DNA of 64,000 nucleotides from an uncultured Oscillospiraceae bacterium (GTDB lineage: Bacteria; Bacillota; Clostridia; Oscillospirales; Ruminococcaceae): NCBI GenBank assembly GCA_900547455.1, contig URGV01000002.1:62001-126000 (forward strand), given 5' to 3'. The notes under the pieces are model-generated. The model was not told where the DNA came from, made no database searches, and saw nothing but the letters and a program-made list of their open reading frames with translations. Within the stretch, counting starts at the first letter, position 1. Every line of letters starts with the position of its first letter. Made by a program: the position numbers and the translations under genes. Shown piece after piece: positions 55,457 to 63,687 of this stretch.

Positions 55457-55508
55457 TGTCAACCCAGGTTAACATATTTATTCTAGCATGGTAAAATTGC
55501 TGTGTCAA
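55457..55508 (-). promoter_or_regulatory. Promoter and operator of the DUF4418-ABC operon
   Basis: TTGACA-N17-TAGAAT with extended TGC on the minus strand (55480-55508). Just downstream of the -10 is an 18-bp inverted repeat, TGTTAACC-TG-GGTTGACA (55457-55474), with one mismatch, well placed for a repressor. Confidence 0.75.
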
Positions 55509-55613
55509 TTGCGATAGAAATTATCAATTTTGAACAAAGCACATATCTGTTTTATCTATAAACCTTCCAATAAAACCGACATGTATAACAATTCACCAAA
55601 TTATCAAAAAGCC

Positions 55614-55642
55614 TTGCCTTTTTTGCTTGCTTCTGCTATCCT
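55614..55642 (+). promoter_or_regulatory. Promoter of the GNAT gene
   Basis: TTGCCT-N17-TATCCT with extended TGC, about 30 nt upstream of the ATG. Confidence 0.6.
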
Positions 55643-55674
55643 GAAAACAAACGTTTAACAAGGAGGAATTTTTA

Positions 55675-56193
55675 ATGAAAGCATTTCCACCTTTCCGCAT
55701 CTTCCCTGCCGCCCCGGGAGACATTCCCGCAATCGCGCAGCTGCATTATCAGTGCTGGATTGAGACCTACACCGGCCTGATCGACCAGGCCTATTTGGAC
55801 CAGCTTTCCCCGCAGCGCAGCCGGAAGAATATGGAGCGCGGAGACTACCGGCAGTTTCTGCTGCTCACCGTCGGGGACGAGCCCGCAGGCTTTTGCAGCT
55901 ACTGCCGCAGCCGCGATGTGGATGCGGACAGCACCACCGGCGAGGTGCAGTCTATCTACCTTTTAAGGACGTACCAGCACCGGGGATATGGCCGGGCGCT
56001 GATGGAGCGTGCGCTTACAGAACTTCAACAGATGGGGATGCAAAGAGTCACCCTCTGGGTGCTCTCCACCAACCGCCAGGCCATCGCCTTTTATGAGCGG
56101 TGCGGCTTTACGACAGACGGCGCGGTCAAAGAACAGGTCATCGGTTCCCCAGTCACCGAGCTGCGCATGGGGCGCACACTTTCTCCCCGATAA
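55675..56193 (+). CDS. GNAT family N-acetyltransferase
   Basis: A 172-residue acetyltransferase of RimI-like appearance. Acetyl-CoA binding is shown by VQSIYLLRTYQHRGYGRALM (motif Q/RxxGxG/A as QHRGYG), and VLSTNRQAIAFYERCGF is the typical C-terminal substrate strand. The N-terminal PGDIPAIAQLHYQCW is common in the family. The substrate is not evident. ATG follows AAGGAGG. Confidence 0.9.
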   Translation: MKAFPPFRIFPAAPGDIPAIAQLHYQCWIETYTGLIDQAYLDQLSPQRSRKNMERGDYRQFLLLTVGDEPAGFCSYCRSRDVDADSTTGEVQSIYLLRTYQHRGYGRALMERALTELQQMGMQRVTLWVLSTNRQAIAFYERCGFTTDGAVKEQVIGSPVTELRMGRTLSPR

Positions 56194-56196
56194 AAG

Positions 56197-56228
56197 AAAA
56201 AAGCAGGGAAATTATTCCCTGCTTTTTT
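56197..56228. terminator. Bidirectional terminator between convergent genes
   Basis: Stem AAAAAAGCAGGGA / TCCCTGCTTTTTT. The stop codon of the minus-strand gene lies within the loop, so the hairpin serves both genes. Confidence 0.85.
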
Positions 56229-56628
56229 GATGCCATTGTTTCCACGTCTTGACCAGCAGCTCGCTGCCGCCCCGAAAGACAGCAAAGTCGTAGGCCGCCA
56301 GCGCCTTGATGTGGATGCCGGGCAGATTGCGCAGCAGCAAAATCTGCGTCAGCCCGATTAAAAATTCGTACATCGCATCCAGAAATGCCAGGTGCTGCTC
56401 CTCCCTGATCCCCATATTTTGCTGGACCCAGCCCAAAATCTTTTTGCCAAAGAAGTTCAAGGAGATATTCAGGAGCAAAAATGCCATCATAAACAGCACA
56501 AATTGCCACGGTCGTTCCGACTCAAAGCCAAAGGTAAAGAAGAGCAGTCTGCCCACTGTCAGTAAAGCGATTTCCCGCAGCAGCAGGGAGGTTACTTCCC
56601 ACATTGTATCTGTCAAACTCCATTTCAT
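56212..56628 (-). CDS. Uncharacterised 138-residue membrane protein
   Basis: A small protein with two or three hydrophobic spans (about residues 15-33, 43-60 and 85-100) and no motif I recognise. The start ATG follows GAGGAGG. It stands between a GNAT gene on the other strand and the M23 hydrolase gene, with its own terminator. Confidence 0.6.
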   Translation of the reverse strand: MKWSLTDTMWEVTSLLLREIALLTVGRLLFFTFGFESERPWQFVLFMMAFLLLNISLNFFGKKILGWVQQNMGIREEQHLAFLDAMYEFLIGLTQILLLRNLPGIHIKALAAYDFAVFRGGSELLVKTWKQWHQKSRE

Positions 56629-56662
56629 CCCTCTTTACCTCCTCTTAACATTTCGTTTTAGC

Positions 56663-56695
56663 AAAAAACTCCTTCCGGTCAGAGAAGGAGTTTTT
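56663..56695 (-). terminator. Terminator of the ftsEX-hydrolase operon
   Basis: A 12-bp stem, AAAAACTCCTTC / GAAGGAGTTTTT, placed 5 nt beyond the stop, with a T-run on the minus strand. Confidence 0.8.
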
Positions 56696-56699
56696 AATC

Positions 56700-58058
56700 C
56701 TATGAATTTCCCTGCAGATAGGGCAGCGGATTGGTGTGCTCGCCGTTGACACGCACCTCAAAGTGCAGATGCGGACCGGTGGACCAGCCGGTGGAGCCAA
56801 CCTGGGCAATCGCCTGTCCTCTGGAAACGGTCTCTCCTTCCGAGACCAGCAGGGCGCTGCAGTGTCCGTACAGGGTGCTCATGCCGCCGCCGTGGTCGAT
56901 GATGAGGTAGATGCCGTAGCCGCGGCCCGGTGTATAGGTGGTGTTGGCCTTGACGACGGTGCCGCTGTTGGCCGCCACAATGGTCGAACCGTAGACCCCG
57001 CTGCCGGTAATGTCGATGCCGGTGTGGAAGTCGGTGCCGTTAAAGCGCCAGCCGTAACCGGAGGAGATGGTGCTGTAGTTAGGGAGCGGCCAGCGCATCT
57101 CGCCGCCGACATACTCGCTGTTTTCGGAGGTGGAGAGGTTCTCGATCGCCGCATAGACCGCGGAGATCTCCTCCTCCATTTCCGCCGCCTTCTGCTGGCT
57201 GGCGGCAACGTCGCTCTCATACTGCGCTTCCAGTGCGCTGATGTCCTCGATCTCGGCGTTTGCCGCATCGATCTTCTTGCTCAGCGAGTCCTTGGAATCT
57301 TCCAGCTCGCTGTTGGCCTGCTCCAGCTGCTCCTGCTCTGCCTTGAGCTGGGCTTCCTTCTCTTCCAGATCCTGCTTCTCCGTAGTCAGGTCAGTGATGA
57401 TTTCCTGATCGCGCTCCGAAATTTCGGTGATGACGCGGGTGCGCACCAGGCTGTCATAGTAGCTGTCCGCGCCCAGCACAACCGAGAGCGCGTTGCTGTA
57501 TCCAGCCTTATAGGAGGTCTGGATGCGCTTGCGCAGCAGGTTGATCTGTTCATTTATATTCTTCTTGGATTCGGAAATTTCCTCCTCGGTGATTTTGATC
57601 GACTCGTTCATCGCGTTGATCTGGAGGTTCAGGGTGCTGATCTGGTTTAAAACATTGTCCAGGTCCGCATCCAGCGAGGCTTTGACCGCCTCGGCCTGCT
57701 GGCGCTGGTCGGTCACGCCGTCCAGCTTTTCCTGCAGGGCAGCCTGCTCCTGTTTGAGCGCATCCAGGTCGCTCTGCAGGTCGGAAATCTGATTCTGGTA
57801 CGCCTGCTTCTGCTGCTCACGCTCCGCTTTTTCCTGCTCGGCCTGTGCAATCTCCTGCTGGCGAATCGCCTCCGATTCCTCCACGCTGACATAATCGCCC
57901 GTCTGGGTACTGGTTTCGGTGCTCAGTTCGGTATCGGTGCTGTCGGTTGTGCCGTCGCTGGTCCCCCAGCTCGCTGAAGCAGGCATCGCCAGCACCAGCG
58001 CCGCCAACAGAGCAACCAGCAGCCAACGAACAGGATGTTTTTCCCTTTGATTGTTCAT
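56700..58058 (-). CDS. Secreted coiled-coil M23 peptidoglycan hydrolase (EnvC/PcsB-like)
   Basis: A 452-residue secreted protein. A signal peptide ([19 protein letters not shown]) is followed by a long coiled coil (about residues 50-300) and a C-terminal M23 metallopeptidase domain with zinc ligands in [13 protein letters not shown] and [12 protein letters not shown]. The lysostaphin-type domain cleaves peptide cross-links in the cell wall. The gene follows ftsE and ftsX, so FtsX probably binds the coiled coil and controls the enzyme at the septum, as known for EnvC and PcsB. ATG at 58058 is about 11 nt after GGAAG. Confidence 0.92.
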   Translation of the reverse strand: MNNQREKHPVRWLLVALLAALVLAMPASASWGTSDGTTDSTDTELSTETSTQTGDYVSVEESEAIRQQEIAQAEQEKAEREQQKQAYQNQISDLQSDLDALKQEQAALQEKLDGVTDQRQQAEAVKASLDADLDNVLNQISTLNLQINAMNESIKITEEEISESKKNINEQINLLRKRIQTSYKAGYSNALSVVLGADSYYDSLVRTRVITEISERDQEIITDLTTEKQDLEEKEAQLKAEQEQLEQANSELEDSKDSLSKKIDAANAEIEDISALEAQYESDVAASQQKAAEMEEEISAVYAAIENLSTSENSEYVGGEMRWPLPNYSTISSGYGWRFNGTDFHTGIDITGSGVYGSTIVAANSGTVVKANTTYTPGRGYGIYLIIDHGGGMSTLYGHCSALLVSEGETVSRGQAIAQVGSTGWSTGPHLHFEVRVNGEHTNPLPYLQGNS

Positions 58059-58106
58059 GGAGCGTCGCACTTCCTTTCCAAAACAATGCTGTATACAGCG
58101 ATAAAA

Positions 58107-59033
58107 TTACACCTTGAGGTGGCGGCGGATAAAGAGGTTGCTGCCGATGACGCCCAAACCTGCGCCGCCGATGGCAAAGCCCGCCAACATGTAATAAGCA
58201 ATATCCTTAAAGTTAATCAGGTTGCCGATCGCGACCTCCAGCCAGGAGGAAGGATTGGTCATGATGAACTGGGTGGCGTAGTTGTACAGCACCCACAGCA
58301 GTCCGAAGGCGATCAGCGCGGAAATCAGGCCGATCAGCATGCCCTCGATGATGAACGGCATCTTGATGAAGGTGTTGGTCGCGCCGACCAGACGCATGAT
58401 GCCGATCTCCTTGCGGCGGGAGAAGATGGTGATCTTGATGGTGTTGGCGATAATCACCACCGAGACAATCGCCAGGATGATGACGATGACGCTGCCGATG
58501 GTGGAGATGGCGCGCTCAATATCCGAAAGGATGGTCGCTTCCTGGCTGGGGGTGCGGATGTCCGGGTCGATTCCGTCGATCTGCAGCAGCTGGTCCTCCA
58601 CGCTCTGCAGAGTGGACTCGTTGACATCCTTTAATTTAATGCGGTAGGCGTCGGGGAGGATTGGACCGAGATCGTTGCCGTCCACGTCGGTCTCGACCAT
58701 CGCGCTGGCAGCGCCCCACTTTTCCTTTTCCGCTTCCCACGCCTCCTCGGAGGAGTAGAAGTAAGAATCTGCAATCTCCGGAATCTGGCTGATCTCGTTG
58801 CCGATCTGCTGGATCTGGGAGTCCGAAAGGTCCATATCCAAAAAGGCGACCATCTCGTTTTCGTCCTCCACCGCGCCGACGATGACCTGCATGTTGAGCG
58901 AAAGCAGCACCGCGCTGCCGATCAGCATCAGGCAGGCGACCAAAACACCGATCGATGCAAAGGACATCAGCCGGTTCATGTACACATTTTTAAAGCCGGT
59001 TTTGAGCAGATAGCCCAGGCTGCTACCCTTCAT
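58107..59033 (-). CDS. ftsX: Cell division ABC transporter permease FtsX
   Basis: A 308-residue FtsX: cytoplasmic start GYLLKTGFKNVYMNRLMSFAS, first membrane helix, a small extracellular loop (about residues 50-165) and three further helices with RRKEIGIMRLVGAT, the coupling segment. It transmits ATP hydrolysis by FtsE to the wall hydrolase. ATG at 59033 follows GGAGG and overlaps ftsE by 11 nt. The frame upstream of it is not coding. Confidence 0.95.
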   Translation of the reverse strand: MKGSSLGYLLKTGFKNVYMNRLMSFASIGVLVACLMLIGSAVLLSLNMQVIVGAVEDENEMVAFLDMDLSDSQIQQIGNEISQIPEIADSYFYSSEEAWEAEKEKWGAASAMVETDVDGNDLGPILPDAYRIKLKDVNESTLQSVEDQLLQIDGIDPDIRTPSQEATILSDIERAISTIGSVIVIILAIVSVVIIANTIKITIFSRRKEIGIMRLVGATNTFIKMPFIIEGMLIGLISALIAFGLLWVLYNYATQFIMTNPSSWLEVAIGNLINFKDIAYYMLAGFAIGGAGLGVIGSNLFIRRHLKV

Positions 59034-59724
59034 AAAAGTCCCTCCATTCGTCCGAATCGTCGATGCCGCCGTCCCCGACCACGTTGCCGTGGTTGATGGT
59101 GATGACCCGGCGGTTGAAGCGGGACACCAGCTCATGTTCGTGGGTGACCATGACGACGGTGGTGCCGCAGCGGTTGATCTCGTTGAGCAGCTCCACAATC
59201 TCAAAGGAAAGCTCCGGGTCGATGTTGCCGGTCGGCTCGTCCGCAATCAGCAGCGGAGGGTTGTTGACCAGCGCGCGGGCAAGCGCCACACGCTGCTGCT
59301 CGCCGCCGGAGAGCTGGTCAGGGTAGTTGCGCGCCTTGGCGGCAAGACCCACCAGGCCCAGCACATAGGGCACACGCTGGCGGATGGAACGGCTGGCCAC
59401 GTTGGTCACCCGCAGGGCAAACGCCACATTGTCATAGACGGTCATCTGCGGGATCAGGCGGAAATCCTGAAACACCACGCCCAGCGACCGCCGGAACTGC
59501 GGGATCTGACGCTTTTTGATCTTGTTAAGGTTGTAGCCGTTGACCTTAACGATTCCCTTGGTGGGGGTCTCCTCCCGCAAAATCAGCTTGATAAAGGTAC
59601 TCTTGCCCGCACCGGACGGGCCAACAACAAAAACAAACTCTCCCTTGTCCACCGACAGGCTGACATTGCTCAGCGCCCGGGTCCCATTTTCATAGACCTT
59701 GGAGACGTTAGTAAACTCAATCAC
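59023..59724 (-). CDS. ftsE: Cell division ATP-binding protein FtsE
   Basis: A 233-residue ATPase. Walker A is GPSGAGKSTFIKL, signature LSGGEQQRVALARAL, Walker B LLIADEPTGNIDP. IEFTNVSKVYENGTRAL is the usual FtsE start. GTG at 59724, with AAAGGCGG 7 nt upstream, fits that start. ATG at 59748 (after GGAG) would add eight residues and cannot be excluded. First gene of ftsE-ftsX-hydrolase. Confidence 0.95.
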   Translation of the reverse strand: MIEFTNVSKVYENGTRALSNVSLSVDKGEFVFVVGPSGAGKSTFIKLILREETPTKGIVKVNGYNLNKIKKRQIPQFRRSLGVVFQDFRLIPQMTVYDNVAFALRVTNVASRSIRQRVPYVLGLVGLAAKARNYPDQLSGGEQQRVALARALVNNPPLLIADEPTGNIDPELSFEIVELLNEINRCGTTVVMVTHEHELVSRFNRRVITINHGNVVGDGGIDDSDEWRDFYEG

Positions 59725-59949
59725 CTGAACACCGCCTTTTATCTTCATTCGTGCGCTCCCCTTTTGGGGACCACACGCTTTCTTTTTATGCAAATGACGA
59801 CAGTTTTTTCCTGTTCAACATTCACAATTATAATACATTTTTCCTTTTCTCGCAACCGTTTCCTGTTTATTCCCACAACAGATTAAAAAAAGTTTACATT
59901 TTATAGCAGGGATCTGCAGGAAAAATTTACAGGAAATCTCTTTGTACGC

Positions 59950-59980
59950 CAAAAAATACCCGGAGCTTTTGGCTCCGGGT
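59950..59980 (-). terminator. Terminator of the CdaR/PucR-type gene
   Basis: A 9-bp stem, ACCCGGAGC / GCTCCGGGT, with a 5-nt loop, followed on the minus strand by ATTTTTTGG. Confidence 0.85.
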
Positions 59981-60002
59981 AACATTTTGCCAAATTTTGC
60001 CG

Positions 60003-61088
60003 TTAATATTTGACCGGGTTTGCAGTCAGGTACTTCTTGACCATCAGCGCAACCTTGAAGACGATGGCGTGGTCAAACTCCCGCAGGTCCAGGCCGGTGA
60101 GCTTTTTGATCTTCTCCAGGCGGTAGACCAGGGTGTTTCGGTGAACGAACAGCTTGCGGGAGGTTTCCGAAACGTTCAGGTTGTTTTCAAAGAATTTCTG
60201 GATGGTGAACAGCGTCTCGTGGTCGAGGCTGTCGATCGAGCCCTTCTTAAAGACCTCCTTGAGGAACATCTCGCACAGGGTGGTCGGCAGCTGGTAGATC
60301 AGGCGGGCGATGCCGAGGTTGTTGTAGCTGACAATCGACTTTTCGGTGTCGAACACCTTGCCGACCTCCAGCGAAACCTGGGCTTCCTTGAAGGACTTGG
60401 ACAGCTCCTTGACGCCGGAGACGATGGTGCCGATGCCGACGACGACGCGGGTGTAGAACTCGCTGCCCAGCGTGTCCACAATCGAGCGGGCCAGCTTTTC
60501 GATATCCTTGCTGTTGATACCGCTCTTGATCTCCTTGACCAGGACAATGTCCTTCTCGCTGATGTTGAAGACAAAGTCCTTCTGCTTGTCCGGGAAGAGG
60601 TTCTGGATGACGTCGAAGGCGGAGATATCGTTGGCCGAAACGACACGGATGAGCAGGACGACGCGGTTGACGTCGGTGTTAAAGTGCAGTTCGCGCGCCT
60701 TGACATAGATATCGCCCGGCAGAATGTTTTCCAGAATGACGTTTTTGATGAAGTTGTTGCGGTCATACTTTTCGTCGTAGTACTGCTTGATGCTGGCGAA
60801 GGAGATGGCCAGAATGTTGCAGAACTTGGCTGCGATCTCGTCGGTTCCCTCCACAAAGACCGCGTAATCCGGCTTGGGCCTGGTGCCGAACGGCTTGTAG
60901 GTGTAGCCGTCGCGGACAAAAATATCGGTGTTCTCGTTGAGGTCCAGCACCAGATATTCGTTGGTTTCGCCGATTCTGGTCAGGTCGCTGCAGGAGATGG
61001 TAACCGCGTAGCTGTCCACTACGCCGATGACACGGTCGATGGAGTCCCGCATTTGATGAACGATCCCTTGAAATAATCTGTTAGACAT
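60003..61088 (-). CDS. CdaR/PucR-type transcriptional regulator
   Basis: A 361-residue regulator. The N-terminal part (RVIGVVDSYAVTISCSDLTRIGE) resembles a sugar-diacid recognition domain. A middle GGDEF-like CdaR domain (VVVGIGTIVSGVKELSKSFKEAQ) follows. The C-terminal PucR helix-turn-helix is clear (FFENNLNVSETSRKLFVHRNTL). Family members respond to sugar acids or purine breakdown products. No target gene is adjacent on this strand, so the ligand cannot be guessed. Confidence 0.85.
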   Translation of the reverse strand: MSNRLFQGIVHQMRDSIDRVIGVVDSYAVTISCSDLTRIGETNEYLVLDLNENTDIFVRDGYTYKPFGTRPKPDYAVFVEGTDEIAAKFCNILAISFASIKQYYDEKYDRNNFIKNVILENILPGDIYVKARELHFNTDVNRVVLLIRVVSANDISAFDVIQNLFPDKQKDFVFNISEKDIVLVKEIKSGINSKDIEKLARSIVDTLGSEFYTRVVVGIGTIVSGVKELSKSFKEAQVSLEVGKVFDTEKSIVSYNNLGIARLIYQLPTTLCEMFLKEVFKKGSIDSLDHETLFTIQKFFENNLNVSETSRKLFVHRNTLVYRLEKIKKLTGLDLREFDHAIVFKVALMVKKYLTANPVKY

Positions 61089-61114
61089 TACATATCCCCT
61101 CTTCTATCCTGTTT

Positions 61115-61183
61115 AGCCAATGTTCCAATTGGCTCCGTTTACCTCGTTATTTATAGTGTACATAATTTTTAATCAAAATGCAA
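61115..61183 (-). promoter_or_regulatory. Promoter and palindrome upstream of the CdaR/PucR-type gene
   Basis: TTGCAT-N17-TACACT on the minus strand (61155-61183), and a 7-bp inverted repeat AGCCAAT / ATTGGCT (61115-61134) between it and the gene, possibly an autoregulatory site. Confidence 0.55.
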
Positions 61184-61582
61184 TATAAAATCGCAGAAAA
61201 GTTGTGAAATTTCAATTATTTTTTTCGATAGGTCACCAAATAAGCCAAGAATCACCCGGTATTGGTGGAAAAAACTTGTGAAAATTGAACTTGTGGACCC
61301 TATACAAAGCCTTCGGCAAATTTGCGCGCCGCTTTGTAAGCCACAGCATACTTGCATAAAAAAAGCCGAAAAAAGCTGCTCTTTTATCTTTCTTACAAAA
61401 TTAGGGATGAAAAAATCCCGCTCTTTGCTAAAATAGGCAAGCCTTTCTTTCATTGTGGCCAACATTTTTTTGCTTTTTTATTGAAATCCACCAACTCGGT
61501 ATGCGCTCTCGCTGGCGCTGCCTTTGGGCTGTCCGGCCCGCTTTGGTATCTCTTTTGGCAAAGATGCCCATGAGGGCGCTTT
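61184..61582. other. Intergenic region without a recognised gene
   Basis: About 400 nt between the regulator promoter and the next plus-strand promoter. It is AT-rich at first and then mixed. A small hairpin GGGAT / ATCCC lies at about 61407-61422. Open frames here lack ribosome sites and recognisable sequence. Confidence 0.5.
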
Positions 61583-61611
61583 TTGCTTTTCAGCCAAAGC
61601 TGTGCTATACT
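61583..61611 (+). promoter_or_regulatory. Promoter of the gene at 61644
   Basis: TTGCTT-N17-TATACT with extended TGC, about 33 nt upstream of the ATG. Confidence 0.65.
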
Positions 61612-61643
61612 CTTTGGTATCAGAAAAAAGGAGGCCGTCAACC

Positions 61644-62402
61644 ATGTCTTTGCTCATCCAGCCCGCGCGGCAGGAGGACTTTCTCTCCTGCCGGGAGCAG
61701 GTGTTTGAAAGAAACTTTCTGCAGCACGGCATCGGCTCGCTTGCGGAAAAGTCGCAGCACGCCATCCTCAAGAACTACTACTGCCCCAATCCCGCTGAGC
61801 AGGAGATCAACCTCGGGCCCTTTGTGGCGGACATCGCCAACCGGGAGGGCGTCACCGAGATCCAGACCAAGGGCTTTGGCAGCATGCGCAAAAAGCTGGG
61901 CTTCTTTTTGCAGCACTACCCGGTGCGGGTCATCTACCCTGCGGCTGCGGTCAAGTGGGTGGTGTGGGTGGACCCACAGACCGGCGAGACGGTCGCCCGA
62001 AACCGCTCCCCCAAAAAGACGGCAGCCTACGGCATCTTCCGGGAGCTGTACAGCGTGCTGGACCTGCTGTGGCCCGCCGGATTCTCGGTGACCATCGCGC
62101 TGCTGGAGTGTGAGGAGTACCGCCTGCTCAACGGCAGGGGGCCTGCGCACAAAAAGGGCGCGCAGCGGCTGGAGCTGATCCCCTCGGCAATGCTGGGGGA
62201 AATCGTGCTGCATACGCCGCGCGACCTGCTGCAGTTTTTGCCGGACGGCCTGCCCGAGCGCTTCACCAGCGGCGACCTGCAAAAATCCATCCGCCTGAAC
62301 GCTCGAAGCATCTCCTACCTCATTCTGGTGCTGCGGCGGCTGGAGCTGATCGAGCAGGTGGGCAAGCAGGAGCGCTTTCACCTCTATCAAATCAGAGCTT
62401 GA
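61644..62402 (+). CDS. Conserved uncharacterised protein, possible nuclease-like N-terminal domain
   Basis: A 252-residue soluble protein. The N-terminal half has an FVADI...TEIQTKGFGSMRKKL pattern (Asp63, Glu72, Gln74, then a helix with lysines and VRVIYP), which recalls the D-(E/Q)xK core of restriction-endonuclease-like folds. The middle holds KWVVWVDP. The C-terminal part (FTSGDLQKSIRLNARSISYL) looks like a winged helix. Similar proteins are, to my knowledge, present across Clostridia without assigned function. ATG at 61644 follows GGAGG by 9 nt. The longer frame upstream is rejected because the promoter lies inside it. Confidence 0.8.
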   Translation: MSLLIQPARQEDFLSCREQVFERNFLQHGIGSLAEKSQHAILKNYYCPNPAEQEINLGPFVADIANREGVTEIQTKGFGSMRKKLGFFLQHYPVRVIYPAAAVKWVVWVDPQTGETVARNRSPKKTAAYGIFRELYSVLDLLWPAGFSVTIALLECEEYRLLNGRGPAHKKGAQRLELIPSAMLGEIVLHTPRDLLQFLPDGLPERFTSGDLQKSIRLNARSISYLILVLRRLELIEQVGKQERFHLYQIRA

Positions 62403-62407
62403 CCCCC

Positions 62408-62435
62408 TTGCATTCTGCGGCGGGCGCGGTATAAT
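62408..62435 (+). promoter_or_regulatory. Promoter of the aminotransferase gene
   Basis: TTGCAT-N16-TATAAT, just after the preceding gene and about 65 nt upstream of the aminotransferase ATG. Confidence 0.7.
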
Positions 62436-62502
62436 AGGATTATCGATTTGAAGCGATAAAGTATTTGTTGTCAGCAACTATCTTCTGTCAGGAGGAATCT
62501 TT

Positions 62503-63687
62503 ATGATCTCGCAAAAAATGCAGAGCCTTGTCCAAAACAGCTCGGTCATCCGCGCCATGTTTGAGGAGGGCAACCGCCTTGCCAAGATATACGGCCCGGA
62601 AAATGTCTTTGATTTCAGCATCGGCAACCCCAGCGTCGCACCGCCGGAGCAGATTCGTCAGGCCATCATCGACATCGCCCAGGAGGAAAACCCGCTGCAG
62701 CTGCACGGCTACATGAACAATTCCGGCTATGAGGAGGTGCGTGGGGCGATCGCCGGGCACCTGAACGCCCAGCACGGCTGTGCACTCTCCTGCCGGGACA
62801 TCGTGATGACCTGCGGCGCGGCGGGCGGGCTCAACGTCATCCTCAAGACGCTGCTCAACCCAGGCGACGAGGTGATTGTGCTGGCCCCCTTCTTCAGCGA
62901 ATACGCCAACTACATCGCCAACTACGACGGCAGGATGGTGGTGGTCAGCACCGACCCGGACACCTTCCAGCCTGATTTAAACCGTCTGGAAGCGGCCATC
63001 ACCGCCAGGACCAAAGCCGTCATCCTCAACACCCCGAACAATCCGACCGGCGTCATCTATTCAGCTGAAACCCTCTCGGAGATGGCGGCGCTGTTTGCCC
63101 ACAAGGAGCAGCAGTTTAACAGCAGCATCTATGTCATCTCGGACGAGCCGTACCGCGAGATTGTCTATGACGGGGCGCAGGTGCCGTTTGTGCTGGACTT
63201 TTTCCGCAACGGCTTCATCGGCTATTCCTACAGCAAATCGCTCTCGCTGCCGGGCGAGCGCATCGGCTACATCGCGGTCAACAACCGCATGGACGACTAC
63301 GAGGACATCCTCTCCTCGCTGAATGTGGCCACCCGCATCCTGGGCTTTGTCAACGCGCCGTCGCTGTTCCAGAAGGTCATCGCGCGCACACTGGGGGCCG
63401 AGGTGGACGTCCAGATCTACCGCGAGAACCGCGACCTGATCTACAACCATCTGACCAAGCTCGGCTTCTCCTGCGTCAAGCCGCAGGGAGCGTTTTATCT
63501 GTTCCCGAAGTCCCCGATCGCCGACGAGAAGGCCTTCTGCGAGGCGGCGAAGAAGCACAACATCCTGCTGGTGCCGGGGTCGTCCTTTGCCGGGCCGGGG
63601 CATTTCCGGCTGTCCTACTGCGTTTCCAAGGAGCAGATTCTGCGGTCGATGCCGGCGTTTACTGCGTTGGCGGAGGAGGTTTTTTAA
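62503..63687 (+). CDS. Class I/II PLP-dependent aminotransferase
   Basis: A 394-residue aspartate/aromatic-type aminotransferase. FDFSIGNPSV and GYMNNSGYEEVRGAIA mark the N-terminal part, NTPNNPTGV the substrate turn, VISDEPYREIVYDG the PLP ring contact, and SYSKSLSLPGERIGY the Schiff-base lysine. RLSYCVS holds the carboxylate-binding arginine. It is the AspC-like type with unknown specificity. ATG follows AGGAGG. It stands alone with its own promoter. Confidence 0.93.
   Translation: MISQKMQSLVQNSSVIRAMFEEGNRLAKIYGPENVFDFSIGNPSVAPPEQIRQAIIDIAQEENPLQLHGYMNNSGYEEVRGAIAGHLNAQHGCALSCRDIVMTCGAAGGLNVILKTLLNPGDEVIVLAPFFSEYANYIANYDGRMVVVSTDPDTFQPDLNRLEAAITARTKAVILNTPNNPTGVIYSAETLSEMAALFAHKEQQFNSSIYVISDEPYREIVYDGAQVPFVLDFFRNGFIGYSYSKSLSLPGERIGYIAVNNRMDDYEDILSSLNVATRILGFVNAPSLFQKVIARTLGAEVDVQIYRENRDLIYNHLTKLGFSCVKPQGAFYLFPKSPIADEKAFCEAAKKHNILLVPGSSFAGPGHFRLSYCVSKEQILRSMPAFTALAEEVF

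Noticed and set aside
58107..59246. N-terminally extended FtsX of 379 residues
   Set aside because: The extra 71 codons overlap ftsE and have low-complexity composition. ATG at 59033 follows GGAGG and begins the family sequence.
61453..62091. A 212-codon plus-strand frame upstream of and across the gene at 61644
   Set aside because: It is a shifted frame of the real gene with serine/arginine-rich composition and no ribosome site.
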